This document shows positions 57,323 through 64,000 of a DNA stretch of 64,000 bases, piece by piece. The translations under genes and the position numbers were made by a program. How positions within the stretch are numbered: the first letter of the stretch is position 1; the number at the start of each line of letters is the position of its first letter. Origin of the DNA: Rhodobacter sp. Har01. GTDB lineage: Bacteria; Pseudomonadota; Alphaproteobacteria; Rhodobacterales; Rhodobacteraceae. The notes beneath the pieces are model-generated. The model was not told the origin of the DNA. It saw nothing but the letters and a program-made list of their open reading frames with translations, and made no database searches. The stretch spans positions 1,054,001 to 1,118,000 of the forward strand of contig NZ_JAJCTD010000001.1 in NCBI RefSeq assembly GCF_020564565.1. The letters are read 5' to 3'.

Positions 57323-58021
57323 ATGGACGAGACTGCCCAGAATTCGCGCACCAAGGCGGGCCGTCGCACGGATATCCGGCGCGAGAACGAGCGGCTGATC
57401 CTGCAGGCCGCCGAGAAGGTGTTTGCCGAGGCCGGATTCGGCGGCGCCACCATGCAGCTGATCGCCGATATGGCGGGCCTGCCCAAGGCCAACCTGCATT
57501 ACTACTTTGCCACCAAGGAGGACCTCTACCGCCGGGTGGTCGAGAACATCTTCCAGATCTGGCTGCGCGCCGCCGACAGCTTTGACAGCGCGCCGGACCC
57601 GGCCAGCGGCATCGGCGCCTATATCGAGGCCAAGATGCGCATCTCGCGCGAGCATCCCTTTGGATCGAAGGTCTGGGCCAGCGAGGTGATGCACGGCGCG
57701 CCGGTGATCCAGGACTATCTGGAGGGCACCCTGCGGGCCTGGACCGAGGGCCGCATCGCCGCCATCCGGCGCTGGATCGACCAGGGCCTGATGGCGCCGA
57801 TCGACCCGCGGCACCTGATGTACATGATCTGGGCCACCACCCAGCACTACGCCGACTTCGGCCACCAGATCGAGACGCTGAACGCCGGCAAGCCGCTGAG
57901 CGACCGGCAGTGGAAGGCTGCGACCGCCGAGGTCAAGGCGATCATCCTGCGCGGCATCGGCGCCCTGCCGGACGTTCTGGCCCCGCCGCGGCGCCGCACC
58001 GCCCGCCAAACCGGTCGCTGA
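57323..58021 (+). CDS. TetR/AcrR regulator, RutR-like (first copy)
   Basis: This is a 232-aa repressor. The N-terminal HTH reads QAAEKVFAEAGFGGATMQLI, then ADMAGLPKANLHYYFATKED, and the ligand-binding domain has the RutR-type ending IDPRHLMYMIWATTQHYADF. RutR senses uracil or thymine and derepresses pyrimidine catabolism. Here it lies divergent to the hydrolase operon, with two RutR-like boxes between. An inverted repeat AACCGGTC-GCT-GACCGGTT overlaps its stop codon (58009-58027). Confidence 0.88.
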   Translation: MDETAQNSRTKAGRRTDIRRENERLILQAAEKVFAEAGFGGATMQLIADMAGLPKANLHYYFATKEDLYRRVVENIFQIWLRAADSFDSAPDPASGIGAYIEAKMRISREHPFGSKVWASEVMHGAPVIQDYLEGTLRAWTEGRIAAIRRWIDQGLMAPIDPRHLMYMIWATTQHYADFGHQIETLNAGKPLSDRQWKAATAEVKAIILRGIGALPDVLAPPRRRTARQTGR

Positions 58022-58129
58022 CCGGTTCCGACCCGGCAAACCATCCTTTTCAAACCCAGCACCTCTGCTAGGGTGGACGGGTTTGGTCCCCCGGGCTGCG
58101 CGCCCCGCCATCGAAAGGGCATCTTCCGC

Positions 58130-58696
58130 ATGCGTCTTCCGCTTCTGGCCGCGCTGGCCGCCGTTTCCCTGACCCTTCCCGTCCAGGCCGGCCCGGTCGC
58201 CGATGCCGCCGCCGCCGTCGAGGCCGCGGTTGCGGCCGGTGACTTCGCGGCCTGGCAGGCGGCGAACGGAACATTGCTGACCGAGGCCTGGTTCGCCCCA
58301 GGCCTGCACTTCAACCGGCTGATCCTGACCGCCGCGCCGGCCTCCGGATATGGCTCTTACGAGGCGCGGCCGAATTCTACCTACGGCCGCGGCGAAGACA
58401 TCTTCGTCTATGCCGAGCCGGAGGGCTATGGCTTCGGCGACCTTGGCGGCGGCAAGCTGGAGATCGCCTTCGACATCGACCTGCGGGTGCTGGACCCGGC
58501 CGGCACGGTGCTGGTCGAGGCGCCGGACTTCATGGCGGTGTCGCACCAGGTCTGGGGGCCGGCGCGCGAGTTCGTCGCCAACATGACCGTCAGCATGGGC
58601 GAGGCGCCGGCCGGCGCCTACACGCTGGAATTCACCTTCCGCGACCGCCATGGCGGGCAGAAATCGACCTTCACCACCGACGTGACGATTCAATGA
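58130..58696 (+). CDS. Secreted hypothetical protein
   Basis: This is a 188-aa exported protein with a signal peptide (MRLPLLAALAAVSLTLPVQA). The mature part is beta-rich, with a segment IFVYAEPEGYGFGDLGGGKL and a C-terminal TFRDRHGGQKSTFTTDVTIQ. No domain is recognised. It is coupled to the next gene by a 4-bp overlap (ATGA). Confidence 0.7.
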   Translation: MRLPLLAALAAVSLTLPVQAGPVADAAAAVEAAVAAGDFAAWQAANGTLLTEAWFAPGLHFNRLILTAAPASGYGSYEARPNSTYGRGEDIFVYAEPEGYGFGDLGGGKLEIAFDIDLRVLDPAGTVLVEAPDFMAVSHQVWGPAREFVANMTVSMGEAPAGAYTLEFTFRDRHGGQKSTFTTDVTIQ

Positions 58697-59181
58697 CTGA
58701 CCCAATGACCGACCCGGCGGCCGGCCCGGACCCCGAAGCGATCGCGGCGGATTATGCACGCCTGGTGTTTCCGCAGTTCGACGAGCGGGTGGCGCTGGCG
58801 CTGGGGCAGGATCTGGTCAGCCGCGGGCTGGCGGCAGGGCTGCCGATCGTGGTCGACATCCGCACGTCAGACCGGGTGCTGTTCCACGCCGCCCTGCCCG
58901 GCGCGGCGCCGCTGAACGACCGCTGGGTGGCGCGCAAGTCGGCCACTGCGCTCTTGTTCCAGTTGCCCTCGCTGCTGGTCGGGCTGCGCAACCGGGAAAA
59001 GGCCGAGACGCTGGCCCGCCACGGCCTTTCCTCCGAGACCCATGCCGACAACGGCGGCGCGGTGCCGATCCAGGTGGACGGCACCGGCGTTGTCGCCTGC
59101 GTCACCGTCTCGGGCCTGCCGCAGGTCGAGGATCACCGGTTGGCGGTGGCCGGCATCAAGGCCGTGCTGGCCACGCTCTGA
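58693..59181 (+). CDS. UPF0303/heme-degrading-domain (HbpS/GlcG-like) protein
   Basis: This is a 162-aa protein of the UPF0303 (HbpS-like, DUF336-related) family, with FDERVALALGQDLVSRGLAA, GLPIVVDIRTSDRVLFHAALPG and HADNGGAVPIQVDGTGVVAC and SGLPQVEDH. Members may bind heme or cobalamin-like ligands; function here is not known. The ATG overlaps the previous stop by 4 bp. It is followed by the twin-hairpin element. Confidence 0.82.
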   Translation: MTDPMTDPAAGPDPEAIAADYARLVFPQFDERVALALGQDLVSRGLAAGLPIVVDIRTSDRVLFHAALPGAAPLNDRWVARKSATALLFQLPSLLVGLRNREKAETLARHGLSSETHADNGGAVPIQVDGTGVVACVTVSGLPQVEDHRLAVAGIKAVLATL

Positions 59182-59194
59182 CCGCTTCCGAAGG

Positions 59195-59240
59195 CGATTT
59201 CCGAAGCCGGAAATCGAGACCGGAATTCGCACGAATTCCG
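59195..59240. terminator. Twin-hairpin intergenic element, copy 2
   Basis: The hairpins are CGATTTCCG-4 bp-CGGAAATCG and CGGAATTCG-CA-CGAATTCCG. They start 14 bp after a stop codon and lie between convergent genes, exactly as copy 1 at 42096. The first hairpin arms are identical in both copies. Confidence 0.6.
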
Positions 59241-59257
59241 CGCCCTTCGCCCGGCCG

Positions 59258-59560
59258 TCACGCCGCCGGGGCGGGTTCCTTGAGCTCGACCTCGACAAAG
59301 CTCATCGGCGCGGCGCCGGCGTTGATGACGTTGTGCTCGACCCCCTCGTCGCGGCGATAGGCGCTGCCGGCGGGCACCAGCACCTCGCGCTCCGTGCCAT
59401 CCGGCGCCTCCAGCCGCATCGCGCAATCGGTCAGGGCGCAGATCACATAGTCATGCCCGTGCCGGTGCCAGCCGGTCTGCGCCCCCGGCGCGAAGTCGAA
59501 CCGGGTGACCCGGACCCGGGCATCGTCCACCAGTACCGTCGCCGTGCAGTCCTCGGCCAT
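59258..59560 (-). CDS. Cupin-domain protein
   Basis: This is a 100-aa single-domain cupin. The metal motif is seen as GWHRHGHDYVICALTD and a second half with GSAYRRDEGVEHNVIN. GGAGG precedes the ATG at 59560. Small cupins of this kind bind metal and often act as enzymes or sensors. Substrate is unknown. It is divergent from the second TetR gene. Confidence 0.88.
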   Translation of the reverse strand: MAEDCTATVLVDDARVRVTRFDFAPGAQTGWHRHGHDYVICALTDCAMRLEAPDGTEREVLVPAGSAYRRDEGVEHNVINAGAAPMSFVEVELKEPAPAA

Positions 59561-59669
59561 GTCATCCTCCTGATTTGCGGCCAGTGAACCTTGGCGCGGC
59601 CGGCACCGCAAGGGTTTGACCGCAGGCAGAGGCCCGCGCTAGCATCACCGCCCGGACAGAAAGGCGACC

Positions 59670-60284
59670 ATGACCGTCCAGCGCAGCCGCATCCAGCGCA
59701 AGAACCGCGAGGCCATTCTCGAAGCCGCGCTCGAGGTGTTCTCGGCGCATGGCTTCCGCGGCGCGACGGTGGACCAGATCGCCGAGGTGGCGGGGCTGTC
59801 GAAGCCCAACCTTCTGTACTATTTTCCGTCAAAGGAGGCCGTGCACCGCACCCTTCTGACCGGCCTGCTGGACAGCTGGCTTGATCCGCTGCGGGCGATG
59901 AACCCCGACGGGGAGCCGGTCGAGGAGATGCTGTCCTATGTCCGGCGCAAGCTTGATCTGTCGCGCGACTATCCGCGCGAAAGCCGGTTGTTCGCCAACG
60001 AGATCCTGCAGGGCGGCCCGCGCATCCGCGAGGCGCTGGAGGGCGACCTGAAGCGGCTGGTGGACGAGAAGGCGGCGCTGCTCGGCCGCTGGATGGATCA
60101 GGGCCGGATCGCCCGCGTCGATCCGGTGCACCTGATCTTCTCGGTCTGGTCGCTGACCCAGCATTATGCCGACTTCGATTTCCAGGTCCGGGCCGTGCTG
60201 GGCCCGGGGCATGATCCCTTTGCCGAGGCCGGGGCCTTCCTCGACACCCTGTTCCGCCGCCTGCTGACCCCGCCGGGCCGCTAA
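59670..60284 (+). CDS. TetR/AcrR regulator, RutR-like (second copy)
   Basis: This is a 204-aa repressor closer to E. coli RutR than the first copy. It has EAALEVFSAHGFRGATVDQI, then AEVAGLSKPNLLYYFPSKEA, and the C-terminal ligand-domain hallmarks LDLSRDYPRESRLFANEILQ and VDPVHLIFSVWSLTQHYADF. It lies between the first RutR-like gene and preA, so the cluster carries two paralogous regulators, possibly for different pyrimidine signals. Confidence 0.9.
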   Translation: MTVQRSRIQRKNREAILEAALEVFSAHGFRGATVDQIAEVAGLSKPNLLYYFPSKEAVHRTLLTGLLDSWLDPLRAMNPDGEPVEEMLSYVRRKLDLSRDYPRESRLFANEILQGGPRIREALEGDLKRLVDEKAALLGRWMDQGRIARVDPVHLIFSVWSLTQHYADFDFQVRAVLGPGHDPFAEAGAFLDTLFRRLLTPPGR

Positions 60285-60368
60285 GCTTTTAAAGACTATC
60301 CTGTGGGAAACCGGCCGCTTTGGCGGTATGGTCGTGTTTGGTGGGGGCACCATTGGAAGGTGACGGGA

Positions 60369-60674
60369 ATGGGACCGATCTCATCCGTCCGGCCAACGGT
60401 GCTGACGTTGGGAACATCGCCGCATCTGACGGCAGGACAGAACTCTTCGGGCGGCACGGCCGCCCACAACGGCGCGCGGGCTGAGCCTGCGGCGGCGGCC
60501 GAGACGAAACGGCCGGTGGCGCCCTCGGCGGGGGCGTCGGAGGGCGTGGGCAACCTGGCCGAGAAGAGCTATGCCATCGAATCGGCGCGGGCGCGGGCCG
60601 AGGCGGCGCAGCGGGCCTACATGATGGCCTCGCTCGCCGCCGGGCTGAACCCGCTGAACGACCCGGTCCCCTGA
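60369..60674 (+). CDS. Hypothetical protein, 101 aa
   Basis: This begins MGPISSVRPTVLTLGTSPHL. The N-terminal half is low-complexity Ala/Gly/Thr-rich, and a helix (about residues 65-92, KSYAIESARARAEAAQRAYM) ends the protein. GGAAGG precedes the ATG at 60369. No family is recognised. Confidence 0.55.
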   Translation: MGPISSVRPTVLTLGTSPHLTAGQNSSGGTAAHNGARAEPAAAAETKRPVAPSAGASEGVGNLAEKSYAIESARARAEAAQRAYMMASLAAGLNPLNDPVP

Positions 60675-60687
60675 GGGCCGCAAGGGG

Positions 60688-60704
60688 TGTCCCATGATGG
60701 GACA
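60688..60704. repeat. TGTCCCATGATGGGACA palindrome, copy 3
   Basis: This is a perfect 17-bp palindrome between convergent genes, followed by GCAAAGGATTCCAAGGGG and a TTTAACCC run. It is the third copy of the element at 15189 and 33340. Confidence 0.8.
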
Positions 60705-60755
60705 GGTCGGGCCGCAAAGGATTCCAAGGGGTTACCGCCTCGGTTTAACCCTTTG

Positions 60756-62966
60756 TCAGGATTTGGCCCCAAGAGCGGCCAGTAGGCCCTCGCGCAGGCG
60801 GGCGGCCTTTTCGTGGTAAAAGGGCGTGTGGTCGGGGTCGTAGACCGTCAGCGCCAGATCGACGTGCTCCAGCGCCCGCCGCAGATGCGCCCCGGGGTCG
60901 TCGCAGGCAGGGTGCTGCGCCCAAGCCTCGTGACAGATCGCAAGGTTCTCCTGGGTCATCGCCCATTGCACCGGATGATCGGCACGGGCGCGCACCTGCA
61001 ACGCGTCCTCATAAGCCGCGACGGCGCGGGACAGGAGCGCGGTGCCCGCCTCGCCCGCCGTCCGCTCGCCCTGCGCCCGAAGCGCGCTGGCGAGGTTCTG
61101 CATCGTCGTCGCCCAGTTCACCGGAAGATCAGCGCGGTTGAACACCAGCAAGGCGTCCTCATAGGCCGCGACGGCGCGGGACAGGAGCGCGGTGCCCGCC
61201 TCGCCCGCCGTCCGCTCGCCCTGCCGAAGAAGCGCGTTGGCGAGGTTCTGCATCGTTAGCGCCCAGTCCACCGGATGATCGGCGCGGGTGCGCACCTGCA
61301 AGGCGTCCTCAAAGGCCGCGACGGCGCGGGACAGGAGCGCGGTGCCGACCTCGCCCGCCGTCCGCTCGCCCTGTGCCCGAAGCGCGGTGGCGAGGTTCTG
61401 CATCGTCGTCGCCCAATGCACTGGATGATCGGCGCGGGTGAACTCCTGCAAGGCGTCCTCGAATGCCGCGACGGCGCGCGACAGGAGCGCAGTGCCCGCC
61501 TCACCCGCCGTACGCTCGCCCTGCGCCCACAGCGCAGCAGCGAGGTTCTGCATCGTCGCCGCCCAGTCCACCGGAAGATCAGCGCGGTTGTAGACCTGCA
61601 AGGCGTCCTGGTAGGCCGCGACGGCGCGGGACAGGAGCGCGGTGCCGGCCTCGCCTGCTGTCCGCTCGCCCTGTGCCCGAAGCGCGTTGGCGAGGTTTTG
61701 CATCGTCATCGCCCAGTCCACCGGATGATCGGCGCGGGTGAAGACCTGCATGGCGTTCTCATAGGCCGCGACGGCGCGGGACAGAAGCGCGGTGCCGGGT
61801 GGGCCTTCGGTGCGTTCGCCCAGAGTCCCGCAGACTATTGCAAGGCTGTTCTGGGCGGCCGCCCAATCCCACGGCGAGGCATCGCGCGGGAGGTCTTCCA
61901 GCAGGCGGTCCAGCAGGCGGATGGCGAGGGGGAGGGCCGGGCCGCCGTAGCGGGTGCCGTGGTCGCTCAGGCGAACGGCGTAGGTGCGGCGGCGGCGGGC
62001 GACCTGGACCGGGTCGAGGGCGGCGAAGCTGTCGGCGGCGGCGGAGAACAGGGTGAAGGCTTGGTCGGCCTGGCCTTCCAGCAGGGCGATCTGCGCCTGA
62101 CGTTCCATCAGGGCGGCGTTGATTTCCAGCGGCTTGCGCAGGGTTTCGGCCTGCACCTCGCGCGCGGCTTCCAGCTTCTCCTTGGCATCAGCAAAGCGCA
62201 GGGCGGCGATGTCGGCCTCGACGGCAGCAAGGATGTTGTCCAGTCGGTCGGAAAGGCCGCGCATGGCGGCGGAGTCCGCGGAAAGCACGCGGAGGTCTTC
62301 GGCCTTTTGTTCCAAGAGGCCGACAAGTTGGCGCGGATCGGCACCGGGTGCGGGCGCAAGGCCGAAGCGGAGCGCCAGCACCTCGAGTTGCGAGCGGTGG
62401 AGGTGGCGCAGGTCATCGAGCGAGCGTGCCAGCGTGCCGTAGGTCTGCGATAGGCCGACAAGCGCATCGGCCAGTTCGGCAAGGCGCGACAGAGTTTCGC
62501 GGGCGATCAGCGGGGCAAGGGTCTGCACGAAGGTCCGGTCGGCCAGCAGGCGCGAGAGGCTGGGGCGGACCCAGTTGCAGAACGCCGCGACCATTTCGGA
62601 TTGACGGTGTTCGGAATCGGTCAGCTTGTCGAGCATGAGGCCGAGGACGGCATCGGTATCAAGGTTCCGGCCGAGAATGTCGGCCGGGGCGGGAAGGGCT
62701 GCTTCGAGCATCTGCGGCAGAAGCGCCGGGCCGCGTGCCGGCATGTGGAACTGCGGGATTTCCAGCGCGGCGTCAAGCTCGGCGGTGATGGCCTTGACCA
62801 GCGCCTTTGCCTCGGGCGTGGAGGCCTTGAAGATGTCCTTAAGGGAAAGAATGCCGGTCGCGGCGGCGCCGGTGACGGCAAGACCGGACGGATCGGCGAC
62901 GCAGGCCGCGACGGAAACGAGGAGATTGGCGGCGTGGGCCGCGCGCGACGAAACCTCAGCCCACAT
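60756..62966 (-). CDS. TPR protein with six near-identical 50-residue repeats
   Basis: This is a 736-aa protein. The N-terminal ~280 residues form an unrecognised helical domain (beginning MWAEVSSRAAHAANLLVSVA, with LLADRTFVQTLAPLIARETL). The middle has a TPR-like array ending in six tandem 50-residue units of the form RAVAAYEDALQV...ADHPVDWA-x-TMQNLA-x-ALRAQGERTAGEAGTALLS, which belong to the TPR family common in CHAT/NACHT-type signalling proteins. No catalytic domain (CHAT, TIR, NACHT, peptidase) is attached. The ATG at 62966 has AGGGGGG upstream. It is followed on the strand by the terminator side of the palindrome element. Confidence 0.8.
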   Translation of the reverse strand: MWAEVSSRAAHAANLLVSVAACVADPSGLAVTGAAATGILSLKDIFKASTPEAKALVKAITAELDAALEIPQFHMPARGPALLPQMLEAALPAPADILGRNLDTDAVLGLMLDKLTDSEHRQSEMVAAFCNWVRPSLSRLLADRTFVQTLAPLIARETLSRLAELADALVGLSQTYGTLARSLDDLRHLHRSQLEVLALRFGLAPAPGADPRQLVGLLEQKAEDLRVLSADSAAMRGLSDRLDNILAAVEADIAALRFADAKEKLEAAREVQAETLRKPLEINAALMERQAQIALLEGQADQAFTLFSAAADSFAALDPVQVARRRRTYAVRLSDHGTRYGGPALPLAIRLLDRLLEDLPRDASPWDWAAAQNSLAIVCGTLGERTEGPPGTALLSRAVAAYENAMQVFTRADHPVDWAMTMQNLANALRAQGERTAGEAGTALLSRAVAAYQDALQVYNRADLPVDWAATMQNLAAALWAQGERTAGEAGTALLSRAVAAFEDALQEFTRADHPVHWATTMQNLATALRAQGERTAGEVGTALLSRAVAAFEDALQVRTRADHPVDWALTMQNLANALLRQGERTAGEAGTALLSRAVAAYEDALLVFNRADLPVNWATTMQNLASALRAQGERTAGEAGTALLSRAVAAYEDALQVRARADHPVQWAMTQENLAICHEAWAQHPACDDPGAHLRRALEHVDLALTVYDPDHTPFYHEKAARLREGLLAALGAKS
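60920..61820. repeat. Six tandem 150-bp repeats inside the TPR gene
   Basis: The period is exactly 150 bp, with few base differences between units. Near-identity at DNA level implies recent expansion by unequal recombination or gene conversion, so copy number may vary among strains. Confidence 0.85.
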
Positions 62967-63350
62967 GGCCGCCCCCCTCACCACCGGAGGGTGAATATGT
63001 GGGGAAAGGTGTTGCGGATCAAGGGGAAAGGAGGTGGCGGCGGGGGTGCTGTGCGTGGTGTATCTGGCGATGGCCTTCCGGGCGTGACGGTCGGCGCAAA
63101 TCCGGCCGCGGCCGGCCCGCGGGGTGGGCGCAATCGCGCCCGCCCTGGGGGGGCGGGTCGGGCGCGGTCGGATTTGCCTGGGGCAAATCCGACAAACAGA
63201 GAAACGGGGCTCCTGGGGCCTCGAGGCTCTGGCGGTGGGGTCTGCCCGGAGGTCCGAAGCCTTTGGGCCGCGCCCGACCCGGGGCGGGCGTGGCCCTCTG
63301 TCCGGAGGCAGAGCACCGGCGCGTCGGGCGTGGGGTTGGGAGCGGGCGCC
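62967..63350. other. 384-bp gap between the TPR gene and preA
   Basis: No gene is credible here. A perfect hairpin CGGATTTGCC-TGG-GGCAAATCCG lies at 63169-63191, without a T-run, and GC-rich imperfect repeats surround it. It could hold the preA terminator and the TPR promoter. Confidence 0.5.
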
Positions 63351-64000
63351 CTATTCGGCCGCCCGTGCCATCGGGTTGTTGGGGTGCGTGGTCCAGTTGG
63401 CGTAGTCGGCGACCTTGCGACCGGTGCGCGGGTCGGTGGCGCCTTTGGCCATGGGGACCATGGTGATGCAGCCCTCGACCGGGCAGACGTTGACGCAGAG
63501 GTTGCAGGCCACGCAGTCCTCATCCTTCACCGTGAACACGCGGTCGGGCGACATGGCGATGGCCTGGTGGCTGGTGTCCTCACAGGCCGCATAGCAGCGG
63601 CCGCACTTGATGCAGGCGGCCTGGTCGATGTGGGCCTTGGTGACGTAGTTCAGGTTGAGGTACTGCCAGTCGGTGACATTGGGCACCGCGCGGCCGATCA
63701 GGTCCGAGAGCGCCATCCCCTTGTCGTCGAGATACTGCGACAGGCCCGAGATCATTTCATGCACGATCTTGAAGCCGTAGGTCATCACCGCGGTGCAGAC
63801 CTGCACGTTGCCCGCGCCCAGGGCCATGAACTCGGCCGCGTCGCGCCAGGTGGTGACGCCGCCGATGCCGCTGATCGGCAGCCCGCGGGTGTCGGCGTTG
63901 CGGGCGATCTCGGCCACCATGTTCAGGGCGATGGGCTTGACCGCGGGGCCGCAATAGCCGCCGTGGGTGCCCTTGCCGTCGATCATCGGCTCGGGCGAGA
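63351..64000 (-). CDS. preA: NAD-dependent dihydropyrimidine dehydrogenase subunit PreA (5' part outside window)
   Basis: This is the catalytic subunit that reduces uracil or thymine to the dihydropyrimidine, the first step of reductive pyrimidine degradation. The visible C-terminal part has the TIM-barrel end (GGYCGPAVKPIALNMVAEIA, then ISGIGGVTTWRDAAEFMALG) and two [4Fe-4S] motifs, CIKCGRCYAACEDTSHQA and CVACNLCVNVCPVEGC. The open frame continues past base 64,000, so the N-terminus is not seen. It is the same strand as the TPR gene and lies near the RutR-like regulators. Confidence 0.95.
   Translation of the reverse strand, partial: SPEPMIDGKGTHGGYCGPAVKPIALNMVAEIARNADTRGLPISGIGGVTTWRDAAEFMALGAGNVQVCTAVMTYGFKIVHEMISGLSQYLDDKGMALSDLIGRAVPNVTDWQYLNLNYVTKAHIDQAACIKCGRCYAACEDTSHQAIAMSPDRVFTVKDEDCVACNLCVNVCPVEGCITMVPMAKGATDPRTGRKVADYANWTTHPNNPMARAAE

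Noticed and set aside
60920..61820. Tandem 150-bp repeats considered as a CRISPR or satellite array
   Set aside because: The period is a multiple of three, the frame is open throughout and encodes TPR units; there are no spacers.

Overview
The window is high-G+C chromosomal DNA of an alphaproteobacterium, most probably a member of the Rhodobacteraceae. This rests on gene content typical of that family (UPF0335/DUF2312 protein, orphan FliM-like protein, DUF2155-MlaD-NDUFA12 cluster, short-chain-fatty-acid type XRE regulator, SSF/histidine-kinase fusion), on strong codon bias, and on family-typical dispersed palindromes between genes. No rRNA, CRISPR array or insertion sequence was seen. The first gene and the last gene (preA) run off the window ends.

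Region 1 (1-17,541) is core chromosome. It holds a peptide-type ABC transporter, an Lrp regulator with a LysE exporter, aat, an NDUFA12-mlaD-DUF2155 cluster, a RidA protein, clpX and clpP, a CDP-alcohol phosphatidyltransferase, a YnjBCD-like ABC importer, a secreted CAP protein, an EnvZ-like kinase and a metallo-beta-lactamase-fold hydrolase.

Region 2 (17,542-32,051) is a 14.4-kb genomic island integrated in tRNA-Asn(GTT). The last 45 bp of the tRNA are repeated exactly at the far end (32,007-32,051). The island encodes a tyrosine integrase, a minus-strand array of small overlapping phage-like ORFs, a repeat-rich control region (about 22,900-23,520), an excisionase-type HTH protein with an unrecognised 468-aa protein, a complete BsuBI/PstI-type restriction-modification system, a DUF3489-like protein, and two GIY-YIG-type proteins, one with a C-terminal membrane anchor. 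I saw no virion, lysis or conjugation genes. CTGCAG, the predicted R-M target, appears absent from the island. Several short motifs (CGTTTAAACG, paired CGGTCAA, CCGTGCGGT) recur inside it.

Region 3 (32,052-48,600) is core chromosome again. It holds an M20 amidohydrolase, a cyclase-family protein, tRNA-Thr(TGT), an iron-type ABC permease, a degenerate FadJ-like protein, a DksA-type zinc-finger protein, a Blh-like sulfur hydrolase with a partner phosphatase/sulfurtransferase, a FliM-like protein, an SSF-histidine kinase with response regulator, and an XRE/DUF2083 regulator.

Region 4 (48,600-64,000) is centred on reductive pyrimidine degradation. PreA (dihydropyrimidine dehydrogenase), dihydropyrimidinase and an N-carbamoyl-beta-alanine-type amidohydrolase would convert uracil or thymine to beta-amino acids. 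An NMT1-type ABC importer probably supplies the substrate. Two RutR-like TetR regulators flank the genes, and two RutR-box-like palindromes lie in the divergent promoter at 57,243-57,292. Unrelated small membrane proteins are interleaved in the catabolic operon, and a TPR protein with six 50-residue repeats separates the regulators from preA.
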